Below, in pieces: positions 43,004-51,640 of a DNA stretch of 64,000 bases (position 1 is its first letter; each line of letters starts with the position of its first letter). Position numbers and translations under genes: made by a program. Source of the DNA: Pseudomonas sp. TCU-HL1 (GTDB lineage Bacteria > Pseudomonadota > Gammaproteobacteria > Pseudomonadales > Pseudomonadaceae); NCBI RefSeq assembly GCF_001708505.1, contig NZ_CP015992.1:372001-436000 (forward strand), written 5' to 3'. The notes under the pieces were generated by a model that worked only from the letters and a program-made list of their open reading frames with translations, ran no database searches and was not told where the DNA came from.

Positions 43004-44107
43004 ATGACCAACAACTTCCTCAATCCCATCACGACCCAGACCTGGACCAACGGCCGGCACATGGTTCGCTGCGTCAAGGCGATCCAGGAAACCTGGGACG
43101 TGCGCACCTTCTGTTTCATGGCTGACCAGCCGATGGTGTTCTTCTTCAAGCCGGGGCAGTTCGTGACCCTGGAACTGGAGATCGACGGCCAGCCGATCAT
43201 GCGCTCCTACACCATTTCCAGTTCGCCTTCGGTGCCTTACAGCTTTTCCCTGACCATCAAGCGCGTGCCGGGCGGCAAGGTCTCCAACTGGCTGCACGAC
43301 AACCTGAAAGAAGGTGATGTGATCCCGGTGCATGGCCCGGTGGGCCTGTTCAACGCCATCGACTTCCCGGCGGAAAAGGTGCTGTTCCTTTCCGGTGGCG
43401 TCGGTATCACCCCGGTGATGTCCATGGCGCGCTGGTTCTTCGACACCAACGGTGCGGTGGACATGATCTTCGTCCATAGCGCGCGTACGCCGAAGGACAT
43501 CATCTACCACCGCGAGCTGCGCCACATGGCCTCGCGCATCAACAACTTCAAGCTGCACCTGATCTGCGAGAAGTACGAAATCGGCGAAACCTGGTCCGGT
43601 TATCGCGGCTACCTGAGCCGGGCGATGCTTGACCTGATCGCCGGCGATTTCATGGAGCGCGAGATCTTCTGTTGCGGCCCGACGCCCTACATGGCGGCGA
43701 TCAAGCGTCTGCTGGAAGCTTCCGGCTTCGACATGAAGCGTTACCACGAAGAGGCCTTCGGCCCGACCCCGCCGGAAATCCGCGCGGAAGTAAATGAGCA
43801 CGCCGCCGAGGCGGCCGAGGCCGCCGCCGAAGTACCGGCGGGCGCCATGAACCTGGTGGAATTCACCGGCACCGGCAAGAGTATCCGCATCGCCCCCGGA
43901 GAAACCGTGCACACGGCTGCCGCCAAAGTCGGCCTGCACATTCCCAAAGCCTGCGGCATGGGCATCTGTGGTACCTGCAAGGTGATGAAGACCGCCGGCG
44001 AAGTGGAGATGGAGCATAACGGCGGCATCACCGACGAAGACGTTGCCGAGGGCTACATCCTTTCCTGCTGCAGCATTCCCAAGGGCGATGTGGCCATCGA
44101 TTACTGA
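43004..44107 (+). CDS. gbcB: Glycine betaine monooxygenase, ferredoxin reductase subunit
   Basis: A 367-residue electron-transfer protein. The start at 43004 (MTNNFLNPITTQTW) follows GGAG. An FAD-binding barrel (MRSYTISSSPSVPY) and NAD(P)-binding domain (LFLSGGVGITPVMSM, FCCGPTPYM) lead to a C-terminal plant-type 2Fe-2S ferredoxin (CGMGICGTCKVM plus a later Cys-Cys). It moves electrons from NAD(P)H to the Rieske centre of GbcA. A short Ala/Glu-rich linker (HAAEAAEAAAEVPAG) joins the domains. Confidence 0.95.
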   Translation: MTNNFLNPITTQTWTNGRHMVRCVKAIQETWDVRTFCFMADQPMVFFFKPGQFVTLELEIDGQPIMRSYTISSSPSVPYSFSLTIKRVPGGKVSNWLHDNLKEGDVIPVHGPVGLFNAIDFPAEKVLFLSGGVGITPVMSMARWFFDTNGAVDMIFVHSARTPKDIIYHRELRHMASRINNFKLHLICEKYEIGETWSGYRGYLSRAMLDLIAGDFMEREIFCCGPTPYMAAIKRLLEASGFDMKRYHEEAFGPTPPEIRAEVNEHAAEAAEAAAEVPAGAMNLVEFTGTGKSIRIAPGETVHTAAAKVGLHIPKACGMGICGTCKVMKTAGEVEMEHNGGITDEDVAEGYILSCCSIPKGDVAIDY

Positions 44108-44243
44108 TGGTTTTTTGATCAGACTCCGCCGGCCCGCGCCAGTCGCGGGCTGGCGCCATCTATCCACAGCTTGTGGATACGGCGATGCACAGTTGTTGTG
44201 TGCAACTCACTGAAATCGCTGGAAAAACCACCAATTCTCGGCA

Positions 44244-44320
44244 GCGCCCGCAGACCGTGGGCGAGCGGCAGGAACGAACAGCTTGTCCACAGGCTGATCC
44301 ACGGAATTCGGGGGTAATGC
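44244..44320. repeat. TCCACAG module (copy in gbcB-GST gap)
   Basis: A GC-rich hairpin (CGCCCGCAGACCGTGGGCG) is followed by CTTGTCCACAGGCTGATCCA, then CGG and CGGGGGTAA. Related modules occur at 44131-44175, 47669-47730, 47985-48030, 48200-48275 and 50001-50057. Confidence 0.6.
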
Positions 44321-44473
44321 GCAGGCTGACCTTTGGGAGATTGCAGGGTAGGCCTGCGGCCTGCTTTCGCGAGTAAAGATCCACGTTCGTAGAACGTGGA
44401 CTTGTGTTTGCCCCCTATAAGGGGGCCATCCTCACACGCAGCACCCAGCTGATCTCCGCCACCTTGCCCAACA

Positions 44474-44552
44474 GTAGGGTGCGCCATGCGCACCGCGGCG
44501 ATGGTGGCGACTCCGAGTCTGTCTCCCGGTGCGCGCGGCGCACCCTACGGGA
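44474..44552. repeat. GTAGGGTGCGC palindromic repeat
   Basis: AGTAGGGTGCGCCATGCGCA and GGTGCGCGCGGCGCACCCTA are inverted arms about 50 bases apart. Confidence 0.7.
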
Positions 44553-44779
44553 CTAGCAGTATCCTGCTGGTTCGCTGACTCGAATCGTCACAGGCAGAGC
44601 CGGTGACTCATGACCACGTCCGCAGGACGTGGTTTCCCAAGTTCAAATGAATTCGCCCCCACCAAAGACTGAGCAATGGTCCACTGCTCGCGGGGATAAT
44701 CCCACTATGCTTGTTCCCGTGCCTTTTGCCGGCGTCCTTTCGCGCCGGTTTCCCGTGGCCTGCCAGAGGATCAATCGCG

Positions 44780-45385
44780 ATGAAACTCTTCTATTCCCCC
44801 GGAGCCTGTTCGCTCGCCGTACATATCGTCCTGCGCGAGATCGGCAAACCCTTCACCCTGGAAAAAGTCGACCTGGCCGCCCACAAGACGGGGGCTGGCG
44901 AGGACTACTACCGCAGCAATCCCAAGGGCTATGTCCCCTTGCTGGAACTGGACGGCGGCCAGGCGCTGACCGAAGGGCCGGTGATCTGCCAGTACCTGTG
45001 CGACCAGGCTGGCCGCACCGACCTCATGCCGGCCGCTGGCGAGTTGCTGCGCTACCGCGTCATGGAGTGGCAGGCGTTCATCAGTAGCGAAGTGCACAAG
45101 AGTCTCGGCGCGCTGTTCAACCCGATGCTGGATGACAAGGCCAAGGCGACCTACGCCGGCATGGCCCATCGGCGCCTGCAGTGGGTTTCGGAACAGTTGC
45201 GCGGCCGGCAGTTCCTCACCGGCGACGACTTCACGGCCGCGGATGCCTACCTCTTCACCGTGGCCGGCTGGGCGCCTTATGTGAAGATGGACCTCTCCGA
45301 TTGCCCCGAGCTGCAGGCCTTCCAGGGCCGGGTGGCCGCCCGCCCGGCCGTGCAGGAGGCGTTGAAGGCGGAGGGGTTGGTTTGA
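44780..45385 (+). CDS. Glutathione S-transferase, beta class
   Basis: A 201-residue cytosolic protein starting MKLFYSPGACSLAVHIVL behind AGAGGA. The active-site Cys of beta-class enzymes is in SPGACSLA (residue 9); the thioredoxin-like domain (to about 80, GYVPLLELDGG) precedes an all-helical domain (FTAADAYLFTVAGW). It conjugates or peroxidatively detoxifies electrophiles with glutathione. A link to formaldehyde or other reactive products of demethylation is possible but not shown. It stands as a single gene. Confidence 0.88.
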   Translation: MKLFYSPGACSLAVHIVLREIGKPFTLEKVDLAAHKTGAGEDYYRSNPKGYVPLLELDGGQALTEGPVICQYLCDQAGRTDLMPAAGELLRYRVMEWQAFISSEVHKSLGALFNPMLDDKAKATYAGMAHRRLQWVSEQLRGRQFLTGDDFTAADAYLFTVAGWAPYVKMDLSDCPELQAFQGRVAARPAVQEALKAEGLV

Positions 45386-45406
45386 GGTAGAAGGCCAGTC
45401 TCGATC

Positions 45407-45471
45407 GTGGGAGCGATTTCAATCGCGATTGGCCGGCGCCCGTTTTCGCGAATGAATTCGCTCCCACAAGG
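45407..45471. repeat. REP pair between the GST gene and the EF-G-like gene
   Basis: GTGGGAGCGATTTCAATCGC and CGCGAATGAATTCGCTCCCA with a CCGGCG spacer. Confidence 0.8.
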
Positions 45472-45506
45472 AACCGAAGCCACCGGGGCCGCCCGGTGGA
45501 TCTCCC

Positions 45507-47552
45507 TCAATCCTCCTCCTGCACTGCCTTGTAGGTCCCGGCGAGCTTCTGCTGCACCTCCTGCGGTGCGGCGCTGTAGTGGCTGAGGACCATGCTGTAG
45601 GCACCGTGGCCCTGGGTGATGGCCTTGAGCCGGCCGGCATAGCCATCCAGCTCCGCCAGGGGTACCTGGCCATGGACCAGTGCCAGACCCTGGGAGAGGG
45701 ATTCGGTGCCGGTGACCTGGCCGCGGCGGCCGATCAGATCGGTGGTGATGTCGCCCAGATTGGTTTCCGGCGCGCTCACCTCGACGGCGACCACCGGTTC
45801 CAGCACCACTTCACCGGCGGCGCGCAGGGCGTCCAGCATGGCTTTGCGCCCGGCGGCCTGGAAGGCGATGTCCTTGGAGTCCACCGGGTGGTGCTTGCCG
45901 TCGTACAGGGTGACCTTCACGTCCGCCACCGGCAGGCCAGCCAGGGGGCCGCAGCCCAGTACCGAACGCACGCCCTTTTCTACCGAGACGATGAACTGGG
46001 ACGGAATCACGCCGCCCTTCACCTCATCGGTGAAGGCGAAGCCGCTGCCCCGGGGCAGTGGTTCGATGCGCAGGAACACCTCGCCGAACTGGCCCGCACC
46101 GCCGGTCTGTTTCTTGTGCCGGCTGTGGCCCTCGGCGGGGCGGGTGATGGCTTCGCGATAGGGCACCCTGGGCGGGCGGGTTTCCACCTCGAGCTTGTAG
46201 GTGCCAGTGATGCGGTCCAGCAGGTAGCGCAGGTGCAATTCGCCCATGCCGCGCAACACGGTTTCCTGGGTGGAGGCCTGGTAGTCGAGCTTCACGCAGG
46301 GGTCTTCGGCCTGCAGGCGGCTCAGCACTTCGGCGATGCGCTGCTCGTCGCCGCGGCGCCTGGCCTCGATGGCGAGGCCCTGCATGGGCGCGGGGAAGTC
46401 CAGGGGCTTGAGGTGGATCTCGTCCTCGTCATGGGAGTCGTGCAGCACCGCGTCGAACTCCACCTCATCCACCTTGGTGAGGGCACCGAAGTCACCGGGG
46501 ATAAGCCGGGTCACTTCTTCGTGACGCTTGCCCTGCAGGCGTAGCAAGTGGCCCAGTTTGAAGGGTTTGCGGCCGTCACCGACGAACAACTGCATATCCC
46601 GCACCAGGGTGCCCTGGTGCACGCGGAAGATGCCGAGCTTGCCCACGAACGGGTCGATCACCACCTTGAACACATGGGCCAGCACATGCTCCTGCGGGTC
46701 CGGCCGGGAGCGGAACGCCCTGGCCTGCGCGCCCTCGCCCTTGAGAAAGAGCGGCGGGTTGCCTTCAGTCGGGTTGGGCGCCAGGCGCGCGAGGATCTCC
46801 AGCAGCTCGGCCACCCCGGCGCCGGTGCGTGCGGAGGTGAAGCACAGGGGAATCAGATGCCCTTCGCGCAGCGCCCGCTCGAAGGGCTCGTGTAGTTCCG
46901 CCGGGGAGATCTCGCCCTGTTCCAGGTAACGCGCCATCAACTCCTCGTCCACCTCCACCACCTGGTCCACAAGGGCCTGATGCGCGTCGGCCACGGACGA
47001 GAAGTCGGCTTCGCCGGCAGGTTCGAAGAAGCAGTCCACCACGCGGCTGGCGTTGTCCGCCGGCAGGTTCAGTGGCAGCACTTCCTTGCCGAAGACCTCG
47101 CGCAAGCTGGCCAGCAGGGCAGGGAGGTCGACACGCTCGGCGTCGATCTTGTTCACCACCAGCATCCGGCACAACCCGCGCTCGGCGGCCATGGCCATCA
47201 TGCGGCGGGTGGTGAGCTCGATGCCGTTCTGCGCATTGACCACCACCAGCGCGGTTTCCACCGCAGCCAGGGCGGCGATGGATTGGCCGATGAAGTCCGG
47301 GTAGCCGGGGGTGTCGATCAGGTTCAGCTCGGCACCGGCATGGCTGCAGTGGGTCAGGGCCGTGGCGAGGGAGTGGCGGTACTCGCGCTCCAGTGGGTCG
47401 AAGTCACAAACCGTATCGCCGCGCTCCAGGCTTCCGGCGCTGGCAATCGCGCCGCTGCGGTGTAGCAGGGCTTCGGTCAGGCTGGTCTTGCCGCTGTCGC
47501 CATGGCCGACCAGGGCGACCGTTCGAATGGATTCCACCGAGTAGTTCGCCAT
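45507..47552 (-). CDS. Elongation factor G-like GTPase
   Basis: The 681-residue protein starts MANYSVESIRTVALVGHG (47552; GGAGG upstream). GTPase motifs are GHGDSGKTSL, DTPGYPDF and NKIDAE. Domains II-V follow, with GELHLRYLLDRI and the C-terminal HGAYSMVLSHYSAAP. It is the divergent paralogue often annotated fusA2/fusB, distinct from the housekeeping EF-G of the str operon. The function of such paralogues is uncertain (ribosome recycling or stress translation). It is transcribed alone, leftward. Confidence 0.85.
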   Translation of the reverse strand: MANYSVESIRTVALVGHGDSGKTSLTEALLHRSGAIASAGSLERGDTVCDFDPLEREYRHSLATALTHCSHAGAELNLIDTPGYPDFIGQSIAALAAVETALVVVNAQNGIELTTRRMMAMAAERGLCRMLVVNKIDAERVDLPALLASLREVFGKEVLPLNLPADNASRVVDCFFEPAGEADFSSVADAHQALVDQVVEVDEELMARYLEQGEISPAELHEPFERALREGHLIPLCFTSARTGAGVAELLEILARLAPNPTEGNPPLFLKGEGAQARAFRSRPDPQEHVLAHVFKVVIDPFVGKLGIFRVHQGTLVRDMQLFVGDGRKPFKLGHLLRLQGKRHEEVTRLIPGDFGALTKVDEVEFDAVLHDSHDEDEIHLKPLDFPAPMQGLAIEARRRGDEQRIAEVLSRLQAEDPCVKLDYQASTQETVLRGMGELHLRYLLDRITGTYKLEVETRPPRVPYREAITRPAEGHSRHKKQTGGAGQFGEVFLRIEPLPRGSGFAFTDEVKGGVIPSQFIVSVEKGVRSVLGCGPLAGLPVADVKVTLYDGKHHPVDSKDIAFQAAGRKAMLDALRAAGEVVLEPVVAVEVSAPETNLGDITTDLIGRRGQVTGTESLSQGLALVHGQVPLAELDGYAGRLKAITQGHGAYSMVLSHYSAAPQEVQQKLAGTYKAVQEED

Positions 47553-47668
47553 GAGCACCTCCGCGCGCTGGGGTGTTTCCAGTATAGGCAGGCGCCCCAT
47601 GCCTGCCCCGGAAGCTCAAGGTTTACCACAACCTGTTGATACTGCTCGAAAAATGAACATATCTTGGC

Positions 47669-48275
47669 AGCCCGCGCCAGCCGTGGCCCTGGCGGGTATC
47701 TGTACAGCTTGCCCACAGAAGGTTCCACTGGCTTTGTGAGTAAAAACAGGATTTTCCACCGCTGAACGCACGACCAAGGGCGTGGAGAAGTGGAAAAGTG
47801 CGAGTGATCGGTAATTGATCGGTAGGCTGTACAGCCCGTGAATGCTGGGTATGGATAACTTGCCAACGGTTTTTCCACAGGGTTCTTCACGACTTTTGTG
47901 CGCAAGTTTTCGGCGAGCGGGATCTCTTGTGCGTGAAATTGGCTGAAAGCCAGGAGCGATGGGGATTTGGCTATACAGCGGCATCAACAGATTTTCCACA
48001 GGATTATCCACATGGTCTGGGGGTAATCCGGTTGTCGATGCTTGGAGATCAAAAAACGAACAGCTCGGTGTATCGCAGGTGAGATAAGGGCTGCAGGCTG
48101 TTTTCCACAGCTTGTGTACCTTTCGCTGCACAGAATTTGTGTGGAAGAAATTGCAAGTTGTTGAAATGGATCAGAAAATAACCAGTTCGCTGGAGGGCTC
48201 GAGCGGCGCGGCCTGCAGCCGTGGCTCTACAGATTGTCCACAGGTTGGTCCACGGAAAACGGGGGTAAGGCGGGG
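47669..48275. repeat. Array of three TCCACAG modules
   Basis: Copies at 47669-47730 (CCCGCGCCAGCCGTGG hairpin, then ACAGCTTGCCCACAG), 47985-48030 (TTTTCCACAGGATTATCCAC, then GGGGGTAA) and 48200-48275 (GGCCTGCAGCCGTGG, then ATTGTCCACAGGTTGGTCCA, then GGGGGTAA). Copies match those in two other gaps of the window. Function unknown. Confidence 0.6.
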
Positions 48276-48295
48276 GAGGGGAGAGCGGAAAAACC

Positions 48296-48392
48296 TGTAG
48301 GGGTGATTTCAATCGCCAAGCAGACCGAAGGTCTGCCTTGCTGGGTTTAGCAGGGCAGCTGCGCTGCCCTTGGCGAATGAATTCGCCCCTAC
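48296..48392. repeat. REP pair upstream of ltaE end
   Basis: CTGTAGGGGTGATTTCAATC and GAATGAATTCGCCCCTACAG enclose GC-rich hairpins (GCAGACC/GGTCTGC, GGGCAGC/GCTGCCC). Confidence 0.8.
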
Positions 48393-48418
48393 AGTGGTTC
48401 AGCGGTCAGCGGTGCGAA

Positions 48419-49459
48419 TCAGGCCCCCATCGCCGCCCGGATATCCGCCGCCAGCTCGCGCACGCGGTCCATCTCGGTGTCCCAGGAGCACATGAAGCGG
48501 GCACCGCCGGCGCCGATGAAGGTATAGAAGCGCCAGCCCTTGGCACGCAGGTATTCCAGCGCGGGCTCGGACATCTGCAGGAACACGCCGTTGGCTTCCA
48601 CCGGGAACATCAGGCTGATGCCGGGGACGTCAGCGACCAGTTCGGCCAGCAGTTGTGCACTGGCATTGGCGTGCCTGCCGTAATGCAGCCAGGCGTCGTC
48701 CTGTAGCAGGCCGACCCAGGGCGCGGCGAGGAAGCGCATTTTCGACGCCAGTTGGCCAGCCTGCTTACAGCGGTAGTCGAAGTCCTCCGCCAGTTCGCGG
48801 TTGAAGAACAGGATGGCCTCGCCGACGGCCATGCCGTTCTTGGTGCCGCCGAAGCAGAGCACGTCGACACCGGCTTTCCAGGTCAGCTCCGCCGGCGAGC
48901 AGCCGAGGAAGGCGCAGGCGTTGGCGAAGCGCGCACCGTCCATGTGCAGGTTCAGGCCTAGCTCCTTGCACACCTGGCTGATGGCGCGAACTTCATCGGG
49001 GCGGTAGACGGTGCCCACTTCGGTGGCCTGGGTGAGGGTGACCACACGGGGCTTCGGGTAGTGGATGTCCTGGCGTTTCAGGGCAATTTCGCGGATCGCC
49101 TCGGGGGTCAGCTTGCCGTCGACGGTTTTGGCCAGCAGCAGCTTGGAGCCGTTGGAGAAGAATTCCGGGGCGCCACATTCGTCGGTTTCGACGTGGGCGG
49201 TCTCGGAGCAGATCACGCTGTGATAGCTCTGGCACAGCGATGCCAGGGCCAGGGAGTTGGCGGCGGTGCCGTTGAAGGCGAAGAAGACTTCGCAGTCGGT
49301 TTCGAACAACTGGCGGAAATGGTCGGCCGCGCGGGCCGTCCACTGGTCATCGCCGTAGGCGCGCTCATGGCCGCGATTGGCCTCGGCCATCGCGGCCCAG
49401 GCTTCCGGGCAGATGCCCGAGTAGTTGTCGCTGGCGAATTGCTGGGTCTGGTCGGTCAT
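48419..49459 (-). CDS. ltaE: Low-specificity L-threonine aldolase
   Basis: This 346-residue PLP enzyme starts MTDQTQQFASDNYSG. The fold-type I core has the HVETDECGAPEFF region, MDGARFANA with the Asp that contacts the pyridine ring, and the Schiff-base Lys in GGTKNGMAVGE (about residue 207). It cleaves threonine or allo-threonine to glycine and acetaldehyde, or works in reverse. The same gene follows gbcAB in P. aeruginosa, placing it in glycine/serine metabolism around the betaine pathway. Confidence 0.9.
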   Translation of the reverse strand: MTDQTQQFASDNYSGICPEAWAAMAEANRGHERAYGDDQWTARAADHFRQLFETDCEVFFAFNGTAANSLALASLCQSYHSVICSETAHVETDECGAPEFFSNGSKLLLAKTVDGKLTPEAIREIALKRQDIHYPKPRVVTLTQATEVGTVYRPDEVRAISQVCKELGLNLHMDGARFANACAFLGCSPAELTWKAGVDVLCFGGTKNGMAVGEAILFFNRELAEDFDYRCKQAGQLASKMRFLAAPWVGLLQDDAWLHYGRHANASAQLLAELVADVPGISLMFPVEANGVFLQMSEPALEYLRAKGWRFYTFIGAGGARFMCSWDTEMDRVRELAADIRAAMGA

Positions 49460-49666
49460 ATCCTGGTCCTTCTGTCCGTTCGCCTGCAGGCACAGGCGTA
49501 TGGGGGCTAACTTTACGCCAGGTTGGACGCACGGGATTCGTTCGAGGCGACATCCTTTTCTGCCTTCGGCGCCTGGTCAGGAACAGGGAACTCAATCCTC
49601 CCCAGGCATCTCAGAACCCAAGAGCGCGCGTGAATGCGACGCCCCACCCTGGAAGGAGGAACCGAC

Positions 49667-49969
49667 ATGCGTTACCCGACCCTGATCGCTCTTTTCGTTC
49701 CCGTGCTGATCGGCCTGCCGGCCGTTGCCGCCGAGTGGCCCAGCGGTGAGCGCGACCGCTTCATCCAGGACTGCAAGACCAGTGCACAGGCCAACATCGC
49801 TGCGGACAAGCTGCAGCGCTACTGCGGTTGTGCCGCCGATCGGGTCAGCGTGGAGTTCAGCAGCGCCGAGTTGGCCGCGCTGAAAAGCCAGAAGACCCCG
49901 TTGCCGGAACAGACCCACCAGCGGTTGATCAAGGTTTCCCAGTCCTGCCTGAGCCAGCTGAACGACTGA
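49667..49969 (+). CDS. Small secreted cysteine-containing protein
   Basis: A 100-residue ORF, start MRYPTLIALFVPVLIGL behind a very strong GGAAGGAGGA site; the signal peptide ends near AVAAEWP. The mature part has four cysteines (QDCKTSA, RYCGCAADR, QSCLSQL) and looks helical, like small periplasmic helical hairpin proteins. An equivalent ORF lies near the threonine aldolase gene in P. aeruginosa as I recall. Function unknown. Confidence 0.8.
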   Translation: MRYPTLIALFVPVLIGLPAVAAEWPSGERDRFIQDCKTSAQANIAADKLQRYCGCAADRVSVEFSSAELAALKSQKTPLPEQTHQRLIKVSQSCLSQLND

Positions 49970-50087
49970 TCGAAATTTGATCGCCTGACCGTAGCCTGCG
50001 CACTGCGCGGGCTGCGTGGCCGACTCCACAGTTTTTCCACAGGGCGGTCCACGGTTTCTGTGGGCGAGGGCGGTGGACAGGTGCATT

Positions 50088-50108
50088 TTGGGGTCGGATA
50101 CGGACAGA
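50088..50108. promoter_or_regulatory. Degenerate copy of the creatine-module operator
   Basis: TTGGGGTCGGATACGGACAG matches the 52735 and 55715 repeats at 17 of 21 positions and lies 152 bases before sdaB copy 2. Confidence 0.45.
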
Positions 50109-50135
50109 TTTTGCCGATGCCGGATCAGGAGAATC

Positions 50136-50241
50136 CTGTAGGAGCGAATTCATTCGCGAAAGGGACGCGTAGCGTCTCCAGGCAGAGAAACGAAAGGCCA
50201 GGCCTGTGGCCAGTAATCGCGATTGAAATCGCTCCCACAGA
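50136..50241. repeat. REP pair upstream of sdaB copy 2
   Basis: CTGTAGGAGCGAATTCATTC and ATTGAAATCGCTCCCACAG with CAGGCCTGTGGCC inside. Confidence 0.8.
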
Positions 50242-50259
50242 TGTAGTCGGGGAATCGGC

Positions 50260-51636
50260 ATGGCCATCAGTGTGTTCGACCTGTTCAAGATCGGTATCGG
50301 CCCCTCCAGCTCGCACACCGTGGGCCCGATGCGGGCGGCGGCGCTGTTCGCCACGGCGTTGCGCGAGCGCGGCCTGCTGGAGCAGGTGACGCGGGTCGAG
50401 GTGCGCCTGTATGGCTCGCTGTCGGCCACCGGCGTCGGCCACGGCACCGACCGCGCGACCCTGGTGGGGCTGATGGGCGAATGGCCAGACCAGGTCGACC
50501 CGAAACAGATCGCCCCGCGCATCGAGGCGCTGCAGGCAGCCCGCGAACTGCGGCTGGACGGCACGCACCCGGTGCCGTTCGACTGGCAACGCGACCTGCT
50601 GCTGCTCGACGAGAACCTGCCGTACCACCCCAACGCCATGACCCTGATCGTCGAAGGCGAGGCGGGTGAACTGCACCGCGACACCTACTACTCCATCGGC
50701 GGCGGCTTCGTGGTCGACGAGGCCCAGGCCAAGTCCGGCCAGCTGGACCAGGACGCCACCGCACTGCCCTACGATTTTTCCAGTGCCGAAGAGCTGCTGG
50801 AACTCTGCCAGCGCCACAACCTGCGCATCGCCGAACTGATGCTGGCCAACGAGAAGGCCTGGCGCAGCGAGGCGGAGATCCGCGCCGGGCTGCTGAAGCT
50901 CTGGGACGCCATGCAGGAATGCGTGACCAACGGCCTCGGCCACGAAGGCATCCTCCCCGGTGGGCTGAATGTGCGCCGGCGTGCCGCCAAGCTGCACCGC
51001 AGCCTGCAGGAGCTGGGCAAACCCAACGTGATCGGCTCGACCATGAGCGCCATGGAATGGGTCAACCTCTACGCCCTGGCGGTGAACGAGGAAAACGCCG
51101 CCGGCGGGCGCATGGTCACTGCGCCCACCAATGGCGCGGCGGGGATCATCCCGGCGGTGTTGCACTACTACATGCGCTTCAACCCGGAGGCCAGCGAGGA
51201 CGACGTGGTGAACTTCTTCCTCGGCGCGGCGGCGGTGGGCATCCTGTGCAAGAAGAACGCCTCGATCTCCGGCGCCGAAGTGGGCTGCCAGGGCGAAGTG
51301 GGTTCGGCCTGTGCGATGGCGGCAGCGGGACTGGCGGAAGTACTGGGGGCGACCCCGGCGCAGCTGGAGAACGCGGCGGAGATCGGCCTGGAACACAACC
51401 TGGGGCTGACCTGCGACCCGGTGGGCGGACTGGTGCAGGTGCCGTGCATCGAGCGCAACGCGATTGCCGCGGTGAAGGCGATCAATGCGGCGCAGATGGC
51501 GCTGCGCGGCGACGGCGAGCACTTCATCTCGCTGGACCAGGTGATCCGCACCATGCGCGACACCGGGGCGGACATGCACGACAAGTACAAGGAAACCTCG
51601 CGCGGTGGCCTGGCCGTGAGCGCGGTGGAGTGCTGA
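50260..51636 (+). CDS. sdaB: L-serine ammonia-lyase, single-chain Fe-S type (copy 2)
   Basis: A second 458-residue L-serine dehydratase. The encoded protein equals copy 1 (7345-8721) except for Val456 instead of Ile. The start is ATG rather than GTG. Similarity begins and ends within the coding sequence: upstream and downstream bases are unrelated, and differences cluster in the first two codons, one internal patch and the last seven codons. The regulator gene starts five bases after its stop, so the two are an operon. It lets the creatine branch make its own pyruvate-forming enzyme under separate control. Confidence 0.95.
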   Translation: MAISVFDLFKIGIGPSSSHTVGPMRAAALFATALRERGLLEQVTRVEVRLYGSLSATGVGHGTDRATLVGLMGEWPDQVDPKQIAPRIEALQAARELRLDGTHPVPFDWQRDLLLLDENLPYHPNAMTLIVEGEAGELHRDTYYSIGGGFVVDEAQAKSGQLDQDATALPYDFSSAEELLELCQRHNLRIAELMLANEKAWRSEAEIRAGLLKLWDAMQECVTNGLGHEGILPGGLNVRRRAAKLHRSLQELGKPNVIGSTMSAMEWVNLYALAVNEENAAGGRMVTAPTNGAAGIIPAVLHYYMRFNPEASEDDVVNFFLGAAAVGILCKKNASISGAEVGCQGEVGSACAMAAAGLAEVLGATPAQLENAAEIGLEHNLGLTCDPVGGLVQVPCIERNAIAAVKAINAAQMALRGDGEHFISLDQVIRTMRDTGADMHDKYKETSRGGLAVSAVEC

Positions 51637-51640
51637 TGCC

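Larger units (their letters stand above)
44108..44779. other. Long intergenic region between gbcB and the GST gene
   Basis: No gene is supported. It holds two copies of the TCCACAG module (44131-44175 and 44244-44320), a GTAGGGTGCGC palindrome (44474-44552), and an inverted repeat GTCCACG/CGTTC-type near 44381-44402 (CCACGTTC..GAACGTGG). Confidence 0.6.
47553..48418. other. 866-base intergenic region with TCCACA-rich modules
   Basis: No gene is supported. TTATCCACA at 48004-48012, TTTTCCACA at 47871, 47992 and 48101, and TTGTCCACA at 48234 are exact or near DnaA-box sequences. They are parts of repeated modules rather than scattered. A REP pair closes the region at 48296-48392. Confidence 0.6.
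49970..50259. promoter_or_regulatory. Upstream region of the second sdaB
   Basis: It contains one TCCACAG module (50001-50057), a site TTGGGGTCGGATACGGACAG at 50088-50107 resembling the creatine-module operator, and a REP pair at 50136-50241. Confidence 0.55.

Noticed and set aside
47553..48418. Chromosomal origin because of DnaA boxes
   Set aside because: No dnaA, dnaN, gidA or parAB nearby; the boxes lie within a dispersed repeat also found in other gaps.
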